Shown: positions 53,087 to 60,316 of the stretch, in pieces
Numbering within the stretch: the stretch's first letter is position 1
How the letters are laid out: each line of letters begins with the position of its first letter
From: Streptomyces composti
Lineage (GTDB): Bacteria > Actinomycetota > Actinomycetes > Streptomycetales > Streptomycetaceae
NCBI RefSeq assembly: GCF_012034205.1
Contig: NZ_JAATEM010000001.1
Span: forward strand, 300,502-364,501
DNA length: 64,000 nt
Reading direction: 5' to 3'
Position numbers and translations under genes: made by a program
Notes under the pieces: model-generated
Databases searched by the model: none
Seen by the model: the letters and a program-made list of their open reading frames with translations, nothing else
What the model was told of the DNA's origin: nothing

Positions 53087-53859
53087 CGGCCGCCGCCCCC
53101 ACGCACACCACCGCCCCGGCCCTGCTCGCCGGCCTCGCCGCGGACGGCGCCACCGGAGTGCTCACCACCTCCTCCGGCGTGCTCCATCTCGCGGCCGGCG
53201 AGGTCGTCCACGCCGACTCGGCCATGAGCCCCGCCCTGGGCGAGCTGCTCACCCGCAGCGGCGCACTCGCTCCGGAGAACTGGTGGGAGGCGGTGCGGCG
53301 GGCCGGCGTCCGGCGCCGCGTCGGCCGTCATCTGGTGGAGCGCGGCCGCCTCACCACCGGTGCCCTGGAGCTGTGCCACCTGGGCGCGCTGTTCGACGCG
53401 GCCTACTTCGCCCTGCTCCACGACGACCGGCCCGCCCGCTTCCGCCCCGGAGTGGCGCACTGGCTCGGCGCCGTCCGTCCCGTGCCCGCGGCGGCGGTGC
53501 TGCGTGAGTCCCGGCGGCGCCGGGCCCTGCTGCAGCGCATCTGGCCCGACCCGGCCGTCGACACCGCGCCCCTCGCCCGCACCTCCGGCGCCGGGCGCAC
53601 GAAGCTGCCGCCGCGCCGTGGCCGGGCGCTCGCCCTGGTCGACGGCGCCAGCACCGCCGCCCAGATCGCCTCGGCGCTGGCCTGCCGCACCTTCCACACC
53701 CTCGTCGAGCTGCGCCGTCTCGCCGCCGACGGACTGGTCATCCCCGCGCCGCCGCGCCCCGCGGCCGCCCTTCGGGGCCCCGCCGCCCCCGGCGCCGCGT
53801 GGGACGAGCCCGAGACAGCCCTGCTGCGACGGCTCCTGGACGCCTTGGAGGCACTGTGA
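53083..53859 (+). CDS. PATAN/DUF4388-type protein with winged-helix-like C-terminus
   Basis: A 258-residue protein. The N-terminal part (about 14-60, GATGVLTTSSGVLHLAAGEV then VHADSAMSPALGELL) matches the DUF4388/PATAN pattern. A helical middle follows (about 60-165). Residues about 180-225 (GRALALVDGASTAAQIASAL, then FHTLVELRRLAADGLVI) look like a winged helix. PATAN proteins are known beside Roadblock proteins and response regulators. It overlaps the first Roadblock gene by four bases, so the products are likely partners. Confidence 0.75.
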   Translation: MTAAAPTHTTAPALLAGLAADGATGVLTTSSGVLHLAAGEVVHADSAMSPALGELLTRSGALAPENWWEAVRRAGVRRRVGRHLVERGRLTTGALELCHLGALFDAAYFALLHDDRPARFRPGVAHWLGAVRPVPAAAVLRESRRRRALLQRIWPDPAVDTAPLARTSGAGRTKLPPRRGRALALVDGASTAAQIASALACRTFHTLVELRRLAADGLVIPAPPRPAAALRGPAAPGAAWDEPETALLRRLLDALEAL

Positions 53860-53897
53860 TCCGCGCACGCCGGCAGCGTGCCGAGAGGAGACTGCTC

Positions 53898-54416
53898 ATG
53901 GCCGTCGAGACCGATGTGCAGGACGAGCTGCGCCGGCTGCGCACCCGCATACCCCGGCTGACCGGATCGCTCGCCGCCACCGTCGACGGCCTCGTCCTCG
54001 CCCACGACGTGCCCGGCACCGAGGCGGAGGGGCTCGCCGCGCTCACCGCCGCCGCGCTCGGCGTCGCCCACCGGGTGACGGACGCGGCCGCCCGCGGCGA
54101 GTTCCGCGAGCTGCTGGTGCGCGGCGCCCTGGGATACGTGGCGACCTACGCGGCAGGCACCGCCGCCGTGCTCACCCTGCTCGCCGACGACCGCGTGAAC
54201 GTGGGCCGCCTCCACCTCGAGGGCCGCCGCAGCGGGGCCCGGATCGCCGAGCTGGTCGACACCCGCATCGGTCCGGGCGGCGGCCGGCACTCCGACCGCG
54301 CGGCGGCCGTGCGGCAGCCCCCGCAGCCGGACCCGGCCCGCCGGATCGGCACCCTCCCCGTGCGCGCCCCTCACAACGGCCCCACCCGGACTCCCCGCCC
54401 CGAGCCCGGCGCCTGA
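53898..54416 (+). CDS. Roadblock/LC7-like protein with disordered tail
   Basis: A 172-residue protein. The Roadblock-type core (about 1-125) contains LRTRIPRLTGSLAATVDGLV, ALTAAALGVAHRVTDAAA and VTYAAG-like strands ending AAVLTLLADDRVNVGRLH. The last 45 residues are Pro/Arg rich and look disordered. GAGAGGAG lies seven bases before the ATG. It lies 38 bp after the PATAN gene in the same operon. Confidence 0.78.
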   Translation: MAVETDVQDELRRLRTRIPRLTGSLAATVDGLVLAHDVPGTEAEGLAALTAAALGVAHRVTDAAARGEFRELLVRGALGYVATYAAGTAAVLTLLADDRVNVGRLHLEGRRSGARIAELVDTRIGPGGGRHSDRAAAVRQPPQPDPARRIGTLPVRAPHNGPTRTPRPEPGA

Positions 54417-54497
54417 ACCCCGGGATCTTCCCGACCCGTCGCCCGGACCGCCGGGCGACCGGACCCACCACCGAAACCGACGGAAAGGACGTCACCC

Positions 54498-54872
54498 ATG
54501 GCCAACACCGACACCTCGCTCAAGGAGTGCCTCGCCTCCATCGACGGCGCCACGGCCGCCGCACTGGTCGACTACACCAGCGGCATGGCCCTCGGCTCGG
54601 TGGGCGGCGGCAAGGACTTCGACATCGAGGTGGCCGCGGCCGGCAACACCGACGTGGTGCGGTCCAAGCTGCGCACCATGGAGCACCTGGGCATCAAGGA
54701 GGAGATCGACGACATCCTGATCACCCTGAGCAGCCAGTACCACATGATCCGGCCGCTCAAGAGGCGCGGCGGCAACGGCCTGTTCCTCTACCTGGTCCTG
54801 GACGCCGGTCGGGCCAACCTGGCGATGGCCCGCCACCAGCTGCGCCGCATCGAGGCCGACCTGGAGGTCTGA
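54498..54872 (+). CDS. Roadblock/LC7-like protein (last gene of operon)
   Basis: A 124-residue single-domain protein: SLKECLASIDGATAAALVDY, TSGMALGSVGGGKDFDIEVA, VVRSKLRTMEHLGIKEEIDD, ILITLSSQYHMIRPL, GLFLYLVLDAGRANLAMARH. It is the cleanest Roadblock copy here and the best match to the first operon gene. AAAGGA precedes the ATG. No GTPase or kinase gene follows. Confidence 0.83.
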   Translation: MANTDTSLKECLASIDGATAAALVDYTSGMALGSVGGGKDFDIEVAAAGNTDVVRSKLRTMEHLGIKEEIDDILITLSSQYHMIRPLKRRGGNGLFLYLVLDAGRANLAMARHQLRRIEADLEV

Positions 54873-55248
54873 CAGGGCACGGAGCGGCACCGCGGGGGAT
54901 CGGTGCCGCTCCTGCCCCCAGTGTCCTCCTCCCGCCCCCGGTTCTCCAGGGGACGGACGGCCCTTGCCTGCCAGGGGCGGACGGGTAGGGTTCCGGAACA
55001 GGCGTCCGCGATCACGGGCTCGTCCGCCCGGGCGGCGTCCGCGATCACCGGCCGGTGCCCTGCCTCCGACGTGTGCCGCCCCGCCTCCGGGGTACTTCGA
55101 GCGCAGCTGTCAGCCGTACCGGCGGTTCGCGCACGTCTTCGGCGTGGGCCGCGCCGCCGCCGGACGGCACCGGGACAGACTCTGCGGCAGGGCGCCGACA
55201 CCGTCGCACTCGGGATCTCGGTGCGGCGCCGACGGGAGGAGCGTCGAC
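54873..55248. other. Intergenic region before the GH65 gene
   Basis: About 375 bp. The frame of the GH65 gene stays open into this region but loses similarity and has no RBS. No gene, clear terminator or clear promoter is seen. Confidence 0.5.
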
Positions 55249-57618
55249 GTGACCGGCTGGACCTGGGAGTACGAGGGCTACGACCCCGCCGAGGCGCGGT
55301 TGAGGGAGTCGCTGTGCACCCTGGGCAATGGCTACTTCGCCACTCGCGGAGCGCTGCCCGAGTGCACCGCCGACGAGGTGCACTACCCGGGGACGTATGC
55401 GGCCGGCTGCTACAACCGGCTCACCTCCAGGGTCGCCGGCCGGCGGGTCGAGAACGAGGACATGGTCAACCTGCCGAACTGGCTGCCGCTGCGCTTCCGC
55501 CTCCCCGGCGGGGCATGGCTCACCCCCGACACGGCCGATGTGCTCGAACACCGCGAGATCCTGCACCTGGCCCCCGGACTCTTCGAGCGGATGACCCGCT
55601 ACGACCTGGGTGAGGGCCGTACCCTGACGGTGCGCCAGGAGCGGCTCGTGCACATGGCGGACCCTCATATGGCCGCTCTTCGTACCGAGTTCACCGCCCA
55701 GCGCTATGCCGGCCCCCTGGAGGTGGAGGCCGCACTCGACGGCACCGTCACCAACGCCGGCGTCGCCCGCTACCGGGACCTCGACGGCCGCCACCTGACC
55801 CATGTGCACAGCGGCATCGCCGATGCCGGCACGGTGTGGCTGCGCTGCCGCACCCGCACCTCCGACATCCGGATCGCGCTCGCCGCCCGGCTGCTCGCCG
55901 ACTCGCCCGTCAGCATGCGCAAGGACAACGGGCGCGCCGTCCACCACACCCGGCTGCACCTCACCCCGGGCCACACCGTCACCGTGGACAAACTGGTCGC
56001 CCTGCACACCTCGCGCGACCCGGCGATCAGCGACCCCCTGCACGCCGCCGTGGACCGGGTGGGCCGGGTCGACGGCTGGGCGGCACTGGTTGCCTCGCAC
56101 CGCACCGCCTGGGGCCAGCTCTGGCGCAGGGGTGAGCTGGACGTCCCCGGCGAGGCGGGCACCATCCTGCGCCTGCACCTGTTCCATGTGCTGCAGACGC
56201 TCTCCCCGCACACCGCCGATCTGGACGTCGGCGTGCCGGCCCGGGGACTGCACGGCGAGGCCTACCGCGGGCACGTCTTCTGGGACGAGCTGTTCGTGCT
56301 GCCCTACCTCAATCTGCACTTCCCCGAGGTCTCCCGCGCCCTGCTGCACTACCGCTACCGGCGCCTGGAGCGGGCCCGCACCGCCGCCCGCGACGCCGGC
56401 CGCAGGGGCGCGATGTACCCGTGGCAGAGCGGCAGCGACGGCAGGGAGGAGACCCAGCAGCTCCATCTGAACCCGCGCTCGGGCCGCTGGATGCCCGACC
56501 ACACCCATCTGCAGCACCATGTGGGCTCCGCCATCGCCTACAACGTGTGGCAGTACTGCGAGGCCAGCGGCGACACCGAGTTCCTGCACACCAAGGGCGC
56601 CGAGATGCTGCTGCAGATCTCCCGCTTCTGGGCGGACGCCGCCGAGTACGACCCGCACCTGGGCCGCCATCACATCCGGGGCGTGGTCGGCCCCGACGAG
56701 TACCACGACGCCTACCCCGACGCGGACCGCCCCGGCCTCGACGACAACGCCTACACCAATGTCACCGCGGCCTGGGTGCTCGCCCACACGATCGACGTGC
56801 TGCGCTCCCTGCCCGAGCCGCGGCGGAGGGAGCTCGACGAACGCACCGGCCTGGACGCCGGCGAACTCGACCACTGGGAGGAGGTCTCCCGCACCCTGCA
56901 CATCCCGTTCCACGACGGGGTCATCAGCCAGTTCGAGGGCTACGGCGACCTCGAGGAACTCGACTGGCACGGCTACCGCAAGCAGTACGGGGACATCCGC
57001 CGGCTCGACCGGATCCTGGAGGCCGAGGGGGACACCGTCAACCGCTACCAGGCCTCCAAGCAGGCGGACGTGCTGATGCTCGGCTACCTGTTCTCACCGG
57101 CCGAACTGCAGGCGCTGTTCGGACGGCTGGGCCACAGCCTGGACGAGCACATCTGGCGGCGCACGGTGGACTACTACCTGCACCGCACCAGCCACGGCTC
57201 CACGCTCAGCGGTCTGGTGCACGGCTGGGTACTCGCCCGCGACCGGCGCGCCGAGGCCTGGGCGTTCTGCCAGGAGGCGCTCCAGGGGGACATCGCCGAC
57301 ATCCAGGGCGGTACCACCGGCGAGGGCATCCACCTCGGCGCCATGGCCGGCACCCTCGACCTGGTGCAGCGCGGGCTGCCCGGCCTGGAGACCCGCAACG
57401 GGGCGCTGCGCCTGAACCCGGTGCCGCTGCCGGAGCTGTCCTCGTACGGCTTCACCATCCGCTACCACGGGCACTGGGGCGTCCGGCTGCGGCTGGAGAG
57501 CGGCCGGCTGGAGATCGAGGTACCGGCGAGCGGGCCGGGGCCGATCGACGTGCGGCTGCCGGACCGGACGGCCCGCCTCCAGCCGGGGGAGACGGGCCAT
57601 CTGCCGCTCACGGACTGA
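55249..57618 (+). CDS. GH65-family glycoside phosphorylase (trehalose/maltose/kojibiose phosphorylase-type)
   Basis: A 789-residue enzyme. The N-terminal beta-sandwich opens WTWEYEGYDPAEARLRESL and LGNGYFATRG. The (alpha/alpha)6 catalytic domain has the general acid Glu484 in VVGPDEYHDAY, and QASKQADVLML. The phosphate-binding segment HRTSHGSTLSGLVHGW (about 645-660) supports a phosphorylase rather than a hydrolase. A C-terminal beta-domain follows. GTG start with GGGAGGAG upstream. The disaccharide is not determined. The usual beta-PGM partner is at 37964, not adjacent. Confidence 0.9.
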   Translation: MTGWTWEYEGYDPAEARLRESLCTLGNGYFATRGALPECTADEVHYPGTYAAGCYNRLTSRVAGRRVENEDMVNLPNWLPLRFRLPGGAWLTPDTADVLEHREILHLAPGLFERMTRYDLGEGRTLTVRQERLVHMADPHMAALRTEFTAQRYAGPLEVEAALDGTVTNAGVARYRDLDGRHLTHVHSGIADAGTVWLRCRTRTSDIRIALAARLLADSPVSMRKDNGRAVHHTRLHLTPGHTVTVDKLVALHTSRDPAISDPLHAAVDRVGRVDGWAALVASHRTAWGQLWRRGELDVPGEAGTILRLHLFHVLQTLSPHTADLDVGVPARGLHGEAYRGHVFWDELFVLPYLNLHFPEVSRALLHYRYRRLERARTAARDAGRRGAMYPWQSGSDGREETQQLHLNPRSGRWMPDHTHLQHHVGSAIAYNVWQYCEASGDTEFLHTKGAEMLLQISRFWADAAEYDPHLGRHHIRGVVGPDEYHDAYPDADRPGLDDNAYTNVTAAWVLAHTIDVLRSLPEPRRRELDERTGLDAGELDHWEEVSRTLHIPFHDGVISQFEGYGDLEELDWHGYRKQYGDIRRLDRILEAEGDTVNRYQASKQADVLMLGYLFSPAELQALFGRLGHSLDEHIWRRTVDYYLHRTSHGSTLSGLVHGWVLARDRRAEAWAFCQEALQGDIADIQGGTTGEGIHLGAMAGTLDLVQRGLPGLETRNGALRLNPVPLPELSSYGFTIRYHGHWGVRLRLESGRLEIEVPASGPGPIDVRLPDRTARLQPGETGHLPLTD

Positions 57619-57649
57619 ACGCCGCGGCGCGGTCACTCGTGCAACCGGG

Positions 57650-58150
57650 TCACTTGTGGAAGGTGATGTATCCGTTGCGGTCCCGGTCGTCGCGGGACTT
57701 GGTGTACTTGTGCACGTCGGCCCGGGCGCCGCTCGGCTTGTACACGTAGATGGTGTCGCCGGGCTCGTTGTTCCACATGAAATTGCAGTTGTTGCGGTAG
57801 ACGACGTTCTTGGCGTCGGAGTCGGTACCGCGGCCGCCGCGCAGCCGCACATAGTCGCCGGGCTGCAGGTAGTGGTTCCTGGTGAACTTGAACCGGTTCC
57901 CGGCGGCGTCCTTGACGACGTATCCCTTGAGGTTGACCGTCGAGGACTTCGAGTAGTTCTTGATCGTCAGATACTCCTTGTGGGTGTTGCCCCCGGAGCA
58001 CCTGTTGTCGTCCTTGCCCGGCGCGTCGTACTGGATGCCCCGGACCTTCAGCGCGGAGCTGTACTCGGCGGCCTGCGCCGGAGCGGCCGTGAGCGCGGCG
58101 AGCGCGCCCGTGATCGCGGTGGCGGCCACTGCGGCAGTGCGTATGCGCAT
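57650..58150 (-). CDS. Secreted lamin-tail (LTD) domain protein
   Basis: A 166-residue protein. A signal peptide (RTAAVAATAITGALAALTAA, ending APAQA) is followed by a lamin-tail-like beta-sandwich with ALKVRGIQYDAPG, KEYLTIKNYSKSSTVNLKGY, VVKDAAGNRFKF, LQPGDYVRLRGGRGTDS and NNEPGDTIYVYKPSG. Two cysteines may pair. GGGGGAG precedes the ATG. Secreted LTD proteins are of unknown role. Confidence 0.87.
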   Translation of the reverse strand: MRIRTAAVAATAITGALAALTAAPAQAAEYSSALKVRGIQYDAPGKDDNRCSGGNTHKEYLTIKNYSKSSTVNLKGYVVKDAAGNRFKFTRNHYLQPGDYVRLRGGRGTDSDAKNVVYRNNCNFMWNNEPGDTIYVYKPSGARADVHKYTKSRDDRDRNGYITFHK

Positions 58151-58246
58151 GAATCTCCCCCCTGCATGGCCCTTGCGTGAAGGGTATGTGGCGTTTCTGT
58201 GAAGGGTGATCGTACACAACGCAGGAGCGTTGTCGGACCCGAACGC

Positions 58247-58252
58247 TACGGT
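58247..58252 (+). promoter_or_regulatory. TANNNT box of a probable leaderless promoter
   Basis: TACGGT ends six bases before the ATG at 58259; no RBS is visible. Confidence 0.5.
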
Positions 58253-58258
58253 CGGCCC

Positions 58259-58666
58259 ATGAGAGCTTCGGGAACCTTCACCGTCCAGTCCTTCGTGCCG
58301 GCCGGGATCAAGGCGGACCCCGCCGTGACCACGGCTCTGCCCGTGAGCGTGGCCACCATGGAGAAGCGCTTCGAGGGCGAGATCGCGGGCCGCGCGGCGA
58401 CCGTGTTCACCTCCGCCTACGACCAGGAGGCAGGCGTCGGCACCTATGTCGCGATGGAGTCCTTCGAGGGCTCGGTGGGCGGCCGATCGGGCGCCTTCAA
58501 CTTCGTGCACTCGGCGTCCACGACCGGCAGCGACCGCAGCGCGGAGCTGCTCAGGATCGTCCCGGCCAGCGGCACCGGCGAACTCGCCGGGATCACCGGC
58601 ACCGGCGGCATCGCCGTCGAGGCGGACGGCACCCACCGGATCTGGCTCGACTACGAACTCGGCTGA
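58259..58666 (+). CDS. DUF3224-family protein
   Basis: A 135-residue beta-barrel-like protein with ASGTFTVQSFVPAGI, MEKRFEGEIAGRAATVFTSA, GTYVAMESFEGSVGGRSGAF, NFVHSAS and AGITGTGGI, the DUF3224 pattern. Cytoplasmic, no signal. Function unknown. It is followed by a very strong terminator. Confidence 0.88.
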   Translation: MRASGTFTVQSFVPAGIKADPAVTTALPVSVATMEKRFEGEIAGRAATVFTSAYDQEAGVGTYVAMESFEGSVGGRSGAFNFVHSASTTGSDRSAELLRIVPASGTGELAGITGTGGIAVEADGTHRIWLDYELG

Positions 58667-58689
58667 CGCGCCGGCCCGTCGACGGCAGC

Positions 58690-58731
58690 GGGCGCCGCGT
58701 GCGGACCAGGTGCGGTCCGCACGCGGCGCCC
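58690..58731. terminator. Bidirectional hairpin between convergent genes
   Basis: A perfect 18-bp stem (58690-58707 with 58714-58731, core GCGCCGCGTGCGGACC) and a 6-nt loop, between the DUF3224 and fprA stop codons. Confidence 0.88.
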
Positions 58732-58762
58732 GACGGCGACCCGCGCCCGGCGGGCCGGCGGC

Positions 58763-60127
58763 TCATGCGCCGCTGGCGCGCAGCATGTCCTCCCGCTCGA
58801 CGATCTTCACCCGCTCGCGGCCCTGCGGCTCGCCCAGCGCCTTCTCGGCGGCGTCCAGGCGGTACCAGCCGTCCCAGGTGGTGTGGCGGATCTCCCGCTC
58901 GGCGAGGAACGCGTCCACGGCCTCGAGGGCGGGGGAGGCGGGCGTGTGCAGCCGGCCGTCGGCGAAGTCGGCGAGCAGGTTGGCCACCGTCTCGTTCGCG
59001 TCGCCCTTGGTGTGCCCGATCAGGCCCACCGGGCCGCGCCGGATCCAGCCGGTGACGTACGCCGACTGCACAGGCTCGCCGGTGTCGCCGATGATCCGGC
59101 CGCCCTCGTCCGGCACGGTGCCGGACTCGATGTCCCACGGCAGCTTGGGCAGCTGGTCGGAGAGGTAGCCCACCGCGCGGTAGACGGCGGTGACGTCCCA
59201 GTCCTTGAACTGACCCGTGCCCTTGACGTTGCCGGTGCCGTCCAGGGCGGTGCGCTCGGTGCGCAGGCCCCTCACGCGGCCGTCCTCGCCGAGGATCTCC
59301 ACCGGCGACTCGAAGAAGTGCAGGTACAGCCTGTGCGGGCGGTCGCCCACGTCGCGGATCGCCCAGTTCTCCAGGGTCTTGGCGACCATGTCGGCCTGCT
59401 TGTTGCCGCGCCGGGTGGCGATCGACCCCTCGTCGTAGTCGATGTCCTCGGGGTCGACGATCACCTCGATGCTGGGGGAGTGGTCCAGCTCCCTGAGCTC
59501 CATGGGGCTGAACTTGGCCTGCGCCGGGCCGCGGCGGCCGAAGACGTGGATCTCCTTGGCCCGGTTGGCCCTGAGCCCGTCGTAGACGTTCGGCGGGATC
59601 TCCGTCGGCAGCAGTTCGTCGGCGGTCTTGGCCAGGATGCGGGCCACGTCGAGCGCGACGTTGCCGACGCCGAGCACCGCCACCTTCTCGGCCTCCAGCG
59701 GCCAGGTGCGCGGCACGTCCGGGTGACCGTCGTACCAGGAGACGAAGTCGGCGGCGCCGTAGGAGCCTTCGAGGTCGATGCCCGGTACGGGCAGCGCGCG
59801 GTCGGCCATCGCGCCGGTCGCGAAGATCACCGCGTCGTAGAAGGCACGCAGGTCGTCGAGGTGGATGTCGGTCCCGTACTCCACATTGCCGAACAGACGG
59901 ATCTGCGGCTTGTCGAGGACCTGGTGCAGGGCGGTGATGATGCCCTTGATCCGCGGGTGGTCGGGGGCCACGCCGTACCGGATCAGACCGAACGGCGCCG
60001 GCATGCGCTCGAAGATGTCGACGGACACGCCCGGTTCGGCGGCCGTGTCGGACTTGAGCAGGGCGTCGGCGGCGTAGATCCCGGCGGGGCCGGATCCGAC
60101 GATGGCGACCCGCAGGGGGCGGGGCAT
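58763..60127 (-). CDS. fprA: Ferredoxin/adrenodoxin-type NADP reductase
   Basis: A 454-residue FAD enzyme of the FprA/adrenodoxin-reductase family. It has the FAD motif VAIVGSGPAGIYAA, FGLIRYGVAPDHPRIKG, the NADP motif VLGVGNVALDVARIL, HVFGRRGPAQAKF and a C-terminal GWIRRGPVGLIGHTKGDA. It moves electrons between NADPH and ferredoxin, for example to P450s. An iron-box-like sequence lies upstream (60170-60188), so it may be controlled by a DmdR/IdeR-type iron regulator. Confidence 0.93.
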   Translation of the reverse strand: MPRPLRVAIVGSGPAGIYAADALLKSDTAAEPGVSVDIFERMPAPFGLIRYGVAPDHPRIKGIITALHQVLDKPQIRLFGNVEYGTDIHLDDLRAFYDAVIFATGAMADRALPVPGIDLEGSYGAADFVSWYDGHPDVPRTWPLEAEKVAVLGVGNVALDVARILAKTADELLPTEIPPNVYDGLRANRAKEIHVFGRRGPAQAKFSPMELRELDHSPSIEVIVDPEDIDYDEGSIATRRGNKQADMVAKTLENWAIRDVGDRPHRLYLHFFESPVEILGEDGRVRGLRTERTALDGTGNVKGTGQFKDWDVTAVYRAVGYLSDQLPKLPWDIESGTVPDEGGRIIGDTGEPVQSAYVTGWIRRGPVGLIGHTKGDANETVANLLADFADGRLHTPASPALEAVDAFLAEREIRHTTWDGWYRLDAAEKALGEPQGRERVKIVEREDMLRASGA

Positions 60128-60169
60128 GGTCAGTTTCCCTTCGAGCGAGGACAGCGACTCGCCCGAGCC

Positions 60170-60188
60170 TAAATTAAGGCTTGCCTAA
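60170..60188 (-). promoter_or_regulatory. Iron-box-like (DmdR/IdeR) operator before fprA
   Basis: TAAATTAAGGCTTGCCTAA matches the DmdR-type consensus TTAGGTTAGGCTCACCTAA at about 13 of 19 positions and has dyad symmetry (TTAAGGC/GCCTAA). It lies about 43 bp upstream of the fprA start. Confidence 0.65.
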
Positions 60189-60215
60189 CCCGGTACGCGG
60201 GTCCGTTCTATGAGC

Positions 60216-60257
60216 CCATAAGGCTCGCTTATGGCGTGTCCCCCGGTGTGCTTATGG
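60216..60257. repeat. CTTATGG inverted and direct repeats upstream of fprA
   Basis: A perfect inverted repeat CCATAAG-GCTCG-CTTATGG (60216-60234), with a further CTTATGG at 60251-60257, 23 bp after the right arm. AT-rich in a GC-rich setting. A likely regulator-binding cluster. Confidence 0.55.
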
Positions 60258-60316
60258 CTCGGCGTCCGCGGCTCCGGGTGCTGGTGCTTCCGGACGCTCA
60301 CGACCCTCCCGGACGC

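Noticed and set aside
54964..55248. N-terminal extension of the GH65 protein
   Set aside because: Low similarity, no RBS; the GTG at 55249 has a good RBS and begins at the conserved N-terminus.
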